NCBI GenBank assembly: GCA_963725145.1
Contig: CAVRXL010000010.1
Location: forward strand, 1,302,001 to 1,366,000
Direction of reading: 5' to 3'
DNA: 64,000 nucleotides
Origin: DATAEE01 sp963725145
Lineage (GTDB): Bacteria > Acidobacteriota > Vicinamibacteria > Vicinamibacterales > 2-12-FULL-66-21
How positions within the stretch are numbered: position 1 is the stretch's first letter; the number at the start of each line of letters is the position of its first letter. This document shows, piece by piece, positions 1-7,717 of this stretch. The translations under genes were made by a program, and so were the position numbers. The notes beneath the pieces are model-generated. The model was not told the DNA's origin. It saw only the letters and a list, made by a program, of their open reading frames with translations, and ran no database searches.

Positions 1-246
1 ACGGTCACGACACTGAAAGGCACTGTCTGGCACGCCTCTCCGACGTCGGTCATCCTGACCCTCGAGAACGGCGAGAACCGGCAGTATGACGTGCCGCAGG
101 GACTCAAGTTCGACGTGGACGGCCAGATGAAGGAAGCGATGGAACTGCGTCCGGGTATGAAGGTCACCGCGACCAAAGTCGTGGAGGTGCCGCGTACCGA
201 GATCCGGGAAGACAACGTCGTGACGGGGGTTGGGCCGAAGAAGTAG
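1..246 (+). CDS. C-terminal fragment of a small conserved protein of unknown function
   Basis: The frame is open from the first base of the window and stops at TAG 244-246, so the 81 visible residues are the C-terminal part of a gene that begins outside. The fragment reads like a small beta-rich domain: it has alternating hydrophobic residues (LKGTVWHASPTSVILTLENG), a mention of a ligand-like loop (YDVPQGLKFDVDG) and a charged tail ending GVGPKK. Such proteins in acidobacterial genomes are usually exported and unassigned, but the signal region is missing here, so location cannot be read. Codon use matches the neighbours. Nothing supports a specific function. Confidence 0.6.
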   Translation, partial: TVTTLKGTVWHASPTSVILTLENGENRQYDVPQGLKFDVDGQMKEAMELRPGMKVTATKVVEVPRTEIREDNVVTGVGPKK

Positions 247-389
247 CGCAGGGCCTCAGGCCTGTCGTGTCCCTCGTGGGGCGGCGCCTACGCAGAAGAT
301 CGCGCGTCGCGCTGAGATCGAGCGGGTGTGCGTATCGGCTAGACCACGACGCGGTGCTCGCTGCCGCCGGGTGCCCGAGCAGATCCTGC

Positions 390-821
390 TCACTTCGAGC
401 GGCGCGGAGTGGACGCCCGGGCCGGACCGGTCGCACCACTCCGTCGCCGGGCGAGTGCCGCTGCTACCAGCGCCCGAACAGGGGGGCGGTTGGCCTCGGC
501 CAGGGAGCGGATTTTTACGTGACGCAGCCCCTTGCCGGTGCCTTCCAGCAGCCGTTCGGGGTCCGCCAGCACCGCCCCTTGATAGAAGCCGAGATTGATG
601 TAGCCGCGCATGGGCATGATGTAGGCGTAGCCGTCGGTCATCTTCTTCGGCCCGACGCCATAGGTGGCGGCGTTGTCGCCGAGCCGCACGGTCTCAACCG
701 TGCTCACGTCGACGGCCCGGATTATGGCCCGCAAGCGTCGCGCGATGGCGGCGAGGTCGGGCTCGACACCCGCGAGCAGTTCGTCGAAGGTGCCTTGCGC
801 CGCCTTGGGTAGTTCGGCCAT
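390..821 (-). CDS. DUF1801 (YdhG-like) domain protein
   Basis: The 143-residue product starts MAELPKAAQGTFDELLAG and carries the usual DUF1801 features: a helical N-terminus, then a hydrophobic core with CAATYGVGPKK-type spacing (here DNAATYGVGPKK near residue 50), MTDGYAYIMPM, INLGFYQGA and a C-terminal HVKIRSLAEANRP segment. The family is small, cytosolic and without an agreed biochemical role; some members sit next to SRPBCC proteins, as another member does at 47775-48179. The last 25 residues are basic, low in complexity and probably disordered. It stands alone on the minus strand between the leading fragment and an SGNH hydrolase. Family assignment is firm, function is not known. Confidence 0.8.
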   Translation of the reverse strand: MAELPKAAQGTFDELLAGVEPDLAAIARRLRAIIRAVDVSTVETVRLGDNAATYGVGPKKMTDGYAYIMPMRGYINLGFYQGAVLADPERLLEGTGKGLRHVKIRSLAEANRPPVRALVAAALARRRSGATGPARASTPRRSK

Positions 822-921
822 TGGATTGCCTTCACTTCGGTTGACTTGCCACTGGTCAATCGTCCGGTCGGTTGCAAACCCGTCCGCATGGACCGTTGAG
901 GAGCAGTGGACGCGGGGTGAT

Positions 922-1662
922 TCACGAGACAGTCAGGAGCGAGATTACGGACTCGGCAATCTGTGATCCCCAGAGACAATATCCTCGAACTGAGGGGTGG
1001 AACCGATCTGAACAGAACATGCCGCCCGCGGGGTCAAGATGCGCCGGACTATGTGCGACGCGGACGAAGGTCGGAACCCGTCGCCGCGCGGCCCGGTCCA
1101 GTGCGGCAGCTCGCCATCCCAGCACACCGCGCAGTGGTTGGGGGAAGGCAGGGAAGCGTCCCATCGGCGGCACTGACGCCAGCACGATCGGTGCTGCTCC
1201 GACACGCTCGCGAAGATCTGTGATCAGCTGCGTCAGATCGCCTATCCACCGGCCTGGCCCGTTGAACTGGAGGACATCATTGACTCCCAATGCGATCACG
1301 ATGATGTCAACAGGGACCCTCGGAACCTCTGGAACCAGTCGCGTTCGTGCTACACGGGCAGTTGCTCCAATCTTCCCCATGGCACGCCAATGCACCGTCC
1401 GCCCCGTCCGCGCGGCGAGGGCGGCGGCAATCTGCCCAGTCAGGGCGTGCGCGTGATCAGGCGCGCCAACACCTGCGACGGTAGATTCACCGACTACCAG
1501 AAGACGCAAAGGGACACCGACAGCTGATATCGTCCCAGCGGTCGGCCCCGTAGCTTCTGGGAGACGCGGCGTGTGCTTTCGTACATGGCGTCCTTGCAGC
1601 CACAAGATCGGCAGCAGAGGGGATGCCACAAGCGAGGCCGCGCCGACGATTGCAATACCCAT
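922..1662 (-). CDS. SGNH/GDSL-type esterase with N-terminal membrane anchor
   Basis: The ORF is open upstream into the preceding permease gene, but the first convincing start is ATG at 1662. It gives a 246-residue protein whose N-terminus (MGIAIVGAASLVASPLLPI) is one hydrophobic anchor followed by basic residues. Block I of SGNH hydrolases is present as VVGESTVAG (nucleophile Ser in GES), block III as ALGVNDVLQF (the Asn of GxND), and block V as DRFHPSVRGY (catalytic Asp and His). The enzyme therefore has a full Ser-Asp-His set and probably deacylates a lipid or glycan ester at the outer face of the membrane. About 270 bases separate it from the permease stop, so it is probably transcribed independently. 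Confidence 0.82.
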   Translation of the reverse strand: MGIAIVGAASLVASPLLPILWLQGRHVRKHTPRLPEATGPTAGTISAVGVPLRLLVVGESTVAGVGAPDHAHALTGQIAAALAARTGRTVHWRAMGKIGATARVARTRLVPEVPRVPVDIIVIALGVNDVLQFNGPGRWIGDLTQLITDLRERVGAAPIVLASVPPMGRFPAFPQPLRGVLGWRAAALDRAARRRVPTFVRVAHSPAHLDPAGGMFCSDRFHPSVRGYCLWGSQIAESVISLLTVS

Positions 1663-1936
1663 GTCGTCCGATCTCAGCGATTGTTCGGAGCCCTGGCCAC
1701 GAGGACACATTTGGAAGACGGATTCTGAAACTGCGGGAACGAATCCCCAGCCTTCGCTCGCGCTGGATACGAGCGCGAGCTTCGGCTTGGCAGGCACCCT
1801 CTCCGCCATTAACTCTGTCGACCCGTCCTGTGGTTCGAGAAGCGCAATCCACAATCGTCGATTAGTCCAGGTCGGGCTTGCGACGGTCATTGGGCCTCCG
1901 GCTTCGCCTCGCTCACGCAGACCGAATCCCACCCGA

Positions 1937-4558
1937 CTACTCTTGCCGGAGCACGATGAGGGGTGCGATCGTGGCGGCTCCGATCGCGGGAAGGAGGGTG
2001 GCGACGAGCGCCGCGCTGCCAAGGACGGCGATCGCCCCCAGATACGTGCCGACGTCCCATGGGCTGACCTCATAGAGGAGACCCGTCAGTATCCGCGCCA
2101 TGGCGGCCGCACCGGCAAGTCCCAAAACGAGGCCGATCGCGACCAACCGTAGTCCTTGACCAACGACGAGGCGGATGACCTCGGCAGCCCCGGCGCCCAG
2201 GGCCCGGCGAACAGCGATCTCCCTTGTTCGTTGTCCCACCAGGTACGCCAGAACGCTGAAGATGCCTACGGCGGCCAGGAGGGCCGCCATGCCCGCAAAC
2301 AGCCCAATCACCCGCGTGCGAAACCGGGGATACGCCAACGCGAAGTCAAACAGGTCATCCATCGTCTCGAACCGGACCGGTACGGTGGGATTTGCCTCGT
2401 GCACGAGCGCGCGAAGCGTGCTGGCGAGCGACTTCTCGTCCAGCGAGGTCCGAGCCAGGATGGACAGGGACTTGCCCGAGCCCTGCATCGATGAAACGAA
2501 GAGTACCGACGGGGCTGGGTGACTCGGATCCTGCCACCTGGTGTCGGCAACCACCCCGATAATCTCCATCCAAGGCGATCTGCTATTCGTCCGAACATGC
2601 TGTCCAAGGGGGGACTCGCTTGGAAAAGCGGTGCGCGCCAGGGTCTCGTTGATGATGGCGACCGGCGGCCGCTCCGGCGTGTCGGTCCTGTCGAAGTCAC
2701 GCCCGACACGAACCGGAATCTCCAGCGTCTTGAAGTAGTCCGACGTGATCGCGTAGAGCTCAGCTTGCGGCCGTTCCCCCGGTTGTCCCTCCGGTCGGCC
2801 TTGAATGAAATAGTCGCGAGCCGACCTGGGCTCCCGTCCCATCGGCAAGAAGGCGATGCCCGCCGCGGCACTCACGCCAGGCACCGCGCGCAAACGATCC
2901 AGCAGATCCGCATAGAACATGGTCCGGATCCGAATCTCCATCGCATTGTTGACGGCGTAATCCGTGTAGGCCACCAGCACGCGGTTCGTCGTGAACCCGA
3001 GGTCCACGTGCTGGAGCGCCTGGAACGATCGCACCAGCAGCCCTGCGGTCACCAGCAGGATGACCGACAACGCGACTTCGGTCACGACCAGCGCCGCGCG
3101 GAGCCGGGAACTCGCCCTCGACGCCGTCGCCCTGGAGCCCCCCTGCTTCAACGCCTCAGACAGGTCGAGTCGCGAGGTATGCAGGGCCGGCACGAGCCCG
3201 AACAGCACCGTCGACACCAGCGAGAGCCCGAGCGCGAACAGAAGGACGGTCATGTCCATCCGCACATCGTCGATGCCGGGCAGGTTGGCGGGTGACAACG
3301 CCACGAGTCCCCGCACGAGCACGGACGCGAGCAGGAGACCTGCCAGCCCGGCCACCCCTGCCAGCACACAACTCTCGGTGAGCAGTTGCCGCACCACACG
3401 CCCTCGGCCGGCGCCGAGCGCGGCGCGGAGCGCGATCTCGCGCGTCCTCCCCGCGGCCCGCGCAAGCAGGAGGTTCGCGATATTGGCGCACGCAATGAGC
3501 CACACGATGCCCACGGCGGTCATCAGCACCCACAACGTCACCCGGAGATTGCCGGTCAGCCGCTCCTGCAGCGGAGTCAGGGTGACTGTCTTCGGGCGAT
3601 TCTCCGGATACTGCCGCGCGAGAGCGTCGCCAATGGTCCGCATCTGCGCCTGCGCCCGCGTGAGGTCCACGCCTCCCTTGAGCTTCCCGACGGCCTGGTA
3701 GTTGTGCAGGCTGCGGTTCGTACCTCCGCTGGTCGTGAGCCAGGGCGCCCAGAGATCAGCGGCCCCGGGATAATGAAATCCCGGCGCCGCCACTCCGACG
3801 ATCTCCAGCGGGTTGCCGTACACGGTGATCGTCTTCCCGATGGCGGCCTTGGCGCTGCCGAAGTGCGCCACCGCCCAGTGATACCGCACGACGGCGATCC
3901 TGGGCTCTGCGTCGCCCACCGGGATATCGTGCTCCGTGAGCAGGCGTCCCGCAGACGCGGTCTGGCCGAAGACCGCAAAGAACTCAGCCGAGACGTACCG
4001 GGCGTTGGCAAACCCGGCGCGGTCGCCGACGATGGTGGCGAAATCGTCTCCACCGTAGGACACCGCCATCTTCTCGAACACGTCGTTCTGCGCTTGCCAG
4101 TCGAGAAAGTCGGGACCTGATACGTCCTGGCTGGTACGTCCGGTGTTGGTCCACAACGTCTCGACCGAGACGAGGCGCTCGGCGTCGGGGTAGGGGAGCG
4201 GCTGCAGCAGGACCGTGTTGACCACTGAGAAAATCGCGATGTTTGCCCCGATGGCCAGAGCGACGACGGCGCCAGCGCCAAGTGCGAAACCCCAGCTCCT
4301 GGTCAGGCTGCGGATCGCATACCGCACGTCGCGCGTGAGCGCATCGAGCCATCGCCATATCCACGTGTCCCGCACGGCTTCCTGCACCTGGGGCACGCCG
4401 CCGAGCTCGAGGCTGGCCTGTCTTCGGGCCTCACGCTCGCTCAGTCCGGCCTTGATTCCGTCTTCGACGCGGCGGTCCATGTGATAGCGCAATTCGCGAT
4501 CGAGCTCCCGTTCCAGCCGCGCGCGCCTCCAACGAAAGAGATTGAGGAGCCTGGCCAC
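1937..4558 (-). CDS. ADOP-family duplicated ABC permease (MacB/FtsX type)
   Basis: This is an 873-residue membrane protein with a GTG start 3 bases after the PadR stop codon. Residues 1-90 form a charged cytosolic segment (MARLLNLFRWRRARLERELD...) typical of acidobacterial duplicated orphan permeases. Then comes a first unit with a transmembrane helix at about 92-114, a MacB periplasmic domain and an FtsX domain (IACANIANLLLARAAGRTREIALRAALGAG), followed by a second MacB-FtsX unit ending in the same IAVRRALGAG motif. The family usually lacks a linked ATPase, as here, so the energy source and cargo are unknown; macrolide-exporter-like or lipoprotein-release-like roles are inferred only. PadR upstream almost certainly controls it. 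Confidence 0.92.
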   Translation of the reverse strand: MARLLNLFRWRRARLERELDRELRYHMDRRVEDGIKAGLSEREARRQASLELGGVPQVQEAVRDTWIWRWLDALTRDVRYAIRSLTRSWGFALGAGAVVALAIGANIAIFSVVNTVLLQPLPYPDAERLVSVETLWTNTGRTSQDVSGPDFLDWQAQNDVFEKMAVSYGGDDFATIVGDRAGFANARYVSAEFFAVFGQTASAGRLLTEHDIPVGDAEPRIAVVRYHWAVAHFGSAKAAIGKTITVYGNPLEIVGVAAPGFHYPGAADLWAPWLTTSGGTNRSLHNYQAVGKLKGGVDLTRAQAQMRTIGDALARQYPENRPKTVTLTPLQERLTGNLRVTLWVLMTAVGIVWLIACANIANLLLARAAGRTREIALRAALGAGRGRVVRQLLTESCVLAGVAGLAGLLLASVLVRGLVALSPANLPGIDDVRMDMTVLLFALGLSLVSTVLFGLVPALHTSRLDLSEALKQGGSRATASRASSRLRAALVVTEVALSVILLVTAGLLVRSFQALQHVDLGFTTNRVLVAYTDYAVNNAMEIRIRTMFYADLLDRLRAVPGVSAAAGIAFLPMGREPRSARDYFIQGRPEGQPGERPQAELYAITSDYFKTLEIPVRVGRDFDRTDTPERPPVAIINETLARTAFPSESPLGQHVRTNSRSPWMEIIGVVADTRWQDPSHPAPSVLFVSSMQGSGKSLSILARTSLDEKSLASTLRALVHEANPTVPVRFETMDDLFDFALAYPRFRTRVIGLFAGMAALLAAVGIFSVLAYLVGQRTREIAVRRALGAGAAEVIRLVVGQGLRLVAIGLVLGLAGAAAMARILTGLLYEVSPWDVGTYLGAIAVLGSAALVATLLPAIGAATIAPLIVLRQE

Positions 4559-4561
4559 GGC

Positions 4562-4897
4562 TTATGCTCCCTCGTTGAAGATCAGCCGGACAGCCGCGGT
4601 CAACCGGCTCCAACCGGCCTTTTCGAGCGCCAGCCGTTTGCGGCCTGCCCGCGTGAGTGCATAGAACTTGGCCTCGCGGCCCGTTTCCGACTGGCGCCAC
4701 TCCGATGTCAGCCAGCGCTTCTGTTCGAGGCGGTGCAGCGCCGGATACAAGGAGCCCTGATTGACGTGGACCGTTTCGCGCGAGATCTGCTGAAGCCGTT
4801 GCGCGATGGCGTAGCCATGCGCAGCCTGGAGCGACAGCACTTGCAGAATCAACATGTCGAGCGTGCCTTGGGGGATGGGGAATCGAGCGGACGACAT
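4562..4897 (-). CDS. PadR-family transcriptional regulator
   Basis: The 111-residue product starts at ATG 4897 (MSSARFPIPQGTLDMLILQ); the longer frame upstream has no family similarity. It shows the PadR winged-helix pattern: GTLDMLILQVLSLQAAHGYAIA, the DNA-contact helix VNQGSLYPALHRLEQ, and the wing GREAKFYALTRAGRK. The C-terminal dimerisation helix is short, as in the PadR-s1 group that accompanies ADOP permeases. The stop codon is 3 bases before the permease start, so the two form one transcript and PadR probably represses it until an unknown ligand binds. A 13-base perfect inverted repeat lies about 40 bases upstream. Confidence 0.92.
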   Translation of the reverse strand: MSSARFPIPQGTLDMLILQVLSLQAAHGYAIAQRLQQISRETVHVNQGSLYPALHRLEQKRWLTSEWRQSETGREAKFYALTRAGRKRLALEKAGWSRLTAAVRLIFNEGA

Positions 4898-4934
4898 TGA
4901 TGCCTCAACCTTCGACACATAGGCTAAGAGCATC

Positions 4935-4947
4935 ACTCGTCACGAGT
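4935..4947. promoter_or_regulatory. Candidate PadR operator (inverted repeat)
   Basis: ACTCGT-C-ACGAGT is a perfect inverted repeat with 6-base arms and a 1-base centre. It lies 38-50 bases upstream of the PadR start and touches the stop codon of the next gene. The position fits autoregulation of the PadR-ADOP transcript. The assignment rests on position and symmetry only. Confidence 0.4.
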
Positions 4948-6170
4948 CAAGGGCGTGCTGGACTTTTTGCCTGTTCCGCGAATGCCTGCGCGATTTTCGA
5001 CGCAACGGCAAACGTGTCCGCGTACGAGATGTTCGACGTGACGGACACGACGATCCCGTGCTCGGGGAGCGTCATGAACGACGCCACCATCCCGCCCAGC
5101 GACTCGCCGTCGTGGCCGACCGTGCGCGTTTGATCACCGGCGAGCGCGACGGTCTCGAGGTCCCAGCCAAGACCGTAACCCGTCTCCTGCCCCGAGGCCA
5201 GTCGCTGTGACGTCTGGATTAATTGCACCGTCGCGGGTTGCAGCAGCTTGCCGCTGTTGATCGCCAGAGCGAAGCGCACCAGGTCGGACGGCGTGGACAG
5301 GAATGCGCTGGATCCCGCGTAGCAGGAATAGTCGATCTCGCGCATCAGGTGCAGGCCGTACCGGGGATCCGCCGCGAACCTCGGGAAATAGGGCGTCGCC
5401 CGATCCGGGATCGGCTCCGTCGCGGAGTCGGCCCTCGTGTCGTCCATGCCCAGTGGCTCGAAGATCTGCTTCCACATGAACCTGAGGAACGGCTCGTCCG
5501 CGGCGGCTTCGACCGCCGCGCTCACCAGGATCCAACCGTAGCTCGAATAGCGGTACTGGGTTCCCGGCTCGAACAGCAGTGAACGCTCCGCAAAGTGCTG
5601 CAGCGCTTCGACCGACCGCTCGCAGCGCGCCGACAGCAGCGGCCCCTCGTCACCGCCGTCGTTCCTGACGCCGGCGAGATGCCCCATCAACTGGCGCACC
5701 GTCACGGGCCACTGTTTCTCCGGGAACTGAGGCACGTACGTCTGAATCACGTCGTCGAGCTTCAGCCGGCCTTTCTCCAGGAGCAAGCCGACCGCGGCCG
5801 AGGTGAGCGCAATGGAGGCGGTTCCGATTCTGAAGCGCGTGTCTGGCGTGACCTTCACCCGGTTCTCGAGATCCGCCCAGCCGAAGCCTTCGGCCCACAC
5901 GATCTCGCCACCGGCGCCGACTGCCACTGACAGACCGGGCAGGTTCTGCTCGCCGAGACCCGCACGGACGATCTGCCGCCCCTGCTCCACGGCGTCGGCC
6001 CACTTTGGCAACCGGCCCGAATGCGTCACGGACGGCGCGTCCTGCGGGTTCGGGTGCAGGGGCGTCGCAGTGGCCCTCGCATAAATCCAAAGCCCCGGAA
6101 TCGCTGCGAGGAGCAGGCCGACGGCCACGACGATCACGTACAGCCAGGTCTCGATCCGACTTTTCGACAT
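4947..6170 (-). CDS. Beta-lactamase-fold (LACTB-like) exported protein lacking the SxxK motif
   Basis: The 407-residue product has an N-terminal membrane segment (residues 9-30) and a full penicillin-binding/beta-lactamase fold of LACTB type. Landmarks are LPGLSVAVG, TPDTRFRIG, TYVPQFPEKQWPVTVRQLMGH, YRYSSYGWILV and VGHDGESLGG. Where the family has S-x-x-K (as in SVSK), this protein reads T117-A-S-I120, so both the nucleophilic Ser and the general-base Lys are replaced; I checked this on the DNA (around 5811-5822). The YxN position reads YSS, as LACTB proteins often show. Likely a pseudoenzyme or an enzyme using Thr117 or Ser119. A GAAGGAG sequence lies 2 bases before the ATG. Confidence 0.82.
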   Translation of the reverse strand: MSKSRIETWLYVIVVAVGLLLAAIPGLWIYARATATPLHPNPQDAPSVTHSGRLPKWADAVEQGRQIVRAGLGEQNLPGLSVAVGAGGEIVWAEGFGWADLENRVKVTPDTRFRIGTASIALTSAAVGLLLEKGRLKLDDVIQTYVPQFPEKQWPVTVRQLMGHLAGVRNDGGDEGPLLSARCERSVEALQHFAERSLLFEPGTQYRYSSYGWILVSAAVEAAADEPFLRFMWKQIFEPLGMDDTRADSATEPIPDRATPYFPRFAADPRYGLHLMREIDYSCYAGSSAFLSTPSDLVRFALAINSGKLLQPATVQLIQTSQRLASGQETGYGLGWDLETVALAGDQTRTVGHDGESLGGMVASFMTLPEHGIVVSVTSNISYADTFAVASKIAQAFAEQAKSPARP

Positions 6171-6328
6171 GACTCCTTCAGGACTGGGCCTGCGTTACGT
6201 TACACTTTACGATACAGAGGTCTTTGCGTCAATCCGTTCAGGCGGCCGGCGATGATCCGCTGAGCTCGTTTCCACCGATGAATCCGCTTCATCCGCGTCA
6301 CGCGTAGATCACGATAGAAACGATTCGG

Positions 6329-6565
6329 ATGGCAGCCGGGACGCTGCAGGCCATGTCTCAACAGGCAGTGAATTCCGTCGTCCACGCGTTAGTGACCGAT
6401 CAGCACCTTCGTGATCGATTTGCCAGGTCTCCGATCGAGGTGCTCGTGGATCTTCAGCTCTGGTCGAATCTCGAGCTCACGCTAGACGAGGTGGAAGCCC
6501 TCGTCCTGGCAGACCCTGACGTGTGGCGCTCGAACGAAGGTGGGAGTCCCGGCCGGACCCACTGA
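6329..6565 (+). CDS. Small protein resembling Os1348/NHLP-leader family peptides
   Basis: The 78-residue ORF (alternative start at ATG 6353, MSQQAVNSVVHALVTD) has the pattern of Os1348-type small proteins: an amphipathic helix, a D-x-x-(L/F)-R-x-x-(L/F) segment (TDQHLRDRFARSP), then LELTLDEVEALVLADPD. In RiPP clusters such peptides serve as leader-like precursors, while others are stand-alone with no known role. No RiPP modification enzyme or transporter is adjacent. The 3' end overlaps, on the opposite strand, the frame-corrected tail of the AraC gene, so one of the two may not be translated as drawn. Similarity is by eye and modest; treat as a hypothetical protein with a family suggestion. 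Confidence 0.45.
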   Translation: MAAGTLQAMSQQAVNSVVHALVTDQHLRDRFARSPIEVLVDLQLWSNLELTLDEVEALVLADPDVWRSNEGGSPGRTH

Positions 6566-6613
6566 CGCTGGCGGAACGCTTGGGGCGTTTCCTTATGCCA
6601 TCGCCTGAACGCC

Positions 6614-7603
6614 CTATCGAAGGCGGGAGGCTCCGAATAACCGAGCAAGTACGCAGACCTCGCAGATCGATAGCGGTGTGTCGGTGAGGTAGCGCTCGGC
6701 CGCGTCCTTGCGTGCCAGGTCGAGAAGCTGCTGGTACGAGACACCCGCAGCAGCAAGACCGCGCTGAAGTGATCGCGCTGACATCGCAAGCGTCCGAGCA
6801 ATCGCCTTGATACGAGTGTCGCCGCGTCCGACGCGCGACGCCAGCACTCGGCGCACATCGAGCGCCACACCTTCCATTGGCGGCAGGCGCGCCAGTGCCT
6901 CGTCAGCCTGTCGCTGAAGCAGACCCCCCAACGCGGGGTCGCGTCGCCGGAGCGGAAGTTGACACATGTCGCGCGACAGTGCCCAGCCGTTCCAGGACGC
7001 TCCCGTGTGCACCGGACAACTGAGCACCCGCTCCATCTCTACGACATCATCTGGCGTGTGGCAGAAGCTCGCGTAGGCGGCACGAAAACGGTCTTCGGTT
7101 TCGTGTCGAAAGTGTAGAAGGTTGAGCGTGACGGTGAACTCCGCCGTGAATGGGGTGTCAGCGCCTTCGAACAACACGCGAATCGGCTCCTCATCCTCGC
7201 GGAGGCGGGGAACCGACCGAGGCTCGGCAAGACGCAGATAGCTCGCAAGACGCGTGAGCCCCTCGCCAACATTCTCGGACGTCGCGATCAAGTAGTCGAT
7301 GAGCGGGAACGCCCCGATCCGTGTCACGGTCGCCAGCCGCATGCCTGCATTCGTCATCGGGCGCTGTTCCAGCGCTTGGCGAAACATCGGGCCCCAGGCC
7401 GCACACGGTATGCGCGCATCCGGGTCGTTCAGATCAGCTCGACGGATACCGGCGCTGGCCAGCAGGGGCTCCATACAGTAGTCCAGCCGTTCGAGCGCAT
7501 CGACGAAGACGCGGGCGCTCGTCGCAGGGTGGGACGACCGAACGGAACCGGCTGAGCCCGGGATTGTGGCGCGCGAGGTCAAGCGATCGGCGCGTGCGGT
7601 CAT
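6614..7603 (-). CDS. AraC-family regulator, C-terminal helix-turn-helix frameshifted
   Basis: The N-terminal part matches the Arabinose_bd-like domain of OruR/ArgR-type AraC regulators (LDYCMEPLLASAGIRRADL, PCAAWGPMFRQALE), and residues 240-320 hold the first HTH helix (RTLAMSARSLQRGLAAAGVS). After DTPLSICEV the frame runs into CVLARLFGASRLR and stops. The expected AraC ending, AYLLGYSEPPAFDRAFRRW and KETPQAFRQRQ, is present in another frame just downstream. Removing one base near 6655 restores the normal ending and moves the stop to 6454. The gene is either a recent frameshift mutant or a consensus error. It is divergent from the ada-alkA gene with about 115 bases between them, so it may control that operon. 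Confidence 0.8.
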   Translation of the reverse strand: MTARADRLTSRATIPGSAGSVRSSHPATSARVFVDALERLDYCMEPLLASAGIRRADLNDPDARIPCAAWGPMFRQALEQRPMTNAGMRLATVTRIGAFPLIDYLIATSENVGEGLTRLASYLRLAEPRSVPRLREDEEPIRVLFEGADTPFTAEFTVTLNLLHFRHETEDRFRAAYASFCHTPDDVVEMERVLSCPVHTGASWNGWALSRDMCQLPLRRRDPALGGLLQRQADEALARLPPMEGVALDVRRVLASRVGRGDTRIKAIARTLAMSARSLQRGLAAAGVSYQQLLDLARKDAAERYLTDTPLSICEVCVLARLFGASRLR

Positions 7604-7717
7604 GGCCGTCGAACGTGTTCCACTGCGACGATTGTGCCACGCGGTTCCGGAGCCCTCAACCGTGTCGATGTCCGAAAACCGCTAGACATCTGGTAGTCGC
7701 CGGAGCAACGTTAGGTC

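Noticed and set aside
1689..1936. Longer N-terminus for the SGNH hydrolase
   Set aside because: The extra 60-90 residues lack coding character, and the membrane anchor typical of the family starts at ATG 1662.
6197..6218. TACGTTACACTTTACGATA as a TetR-type operator
   Set aside because: The arms are imperfect, no TetR gene is near, and one such match in AT-poor DNA is weak evidence.
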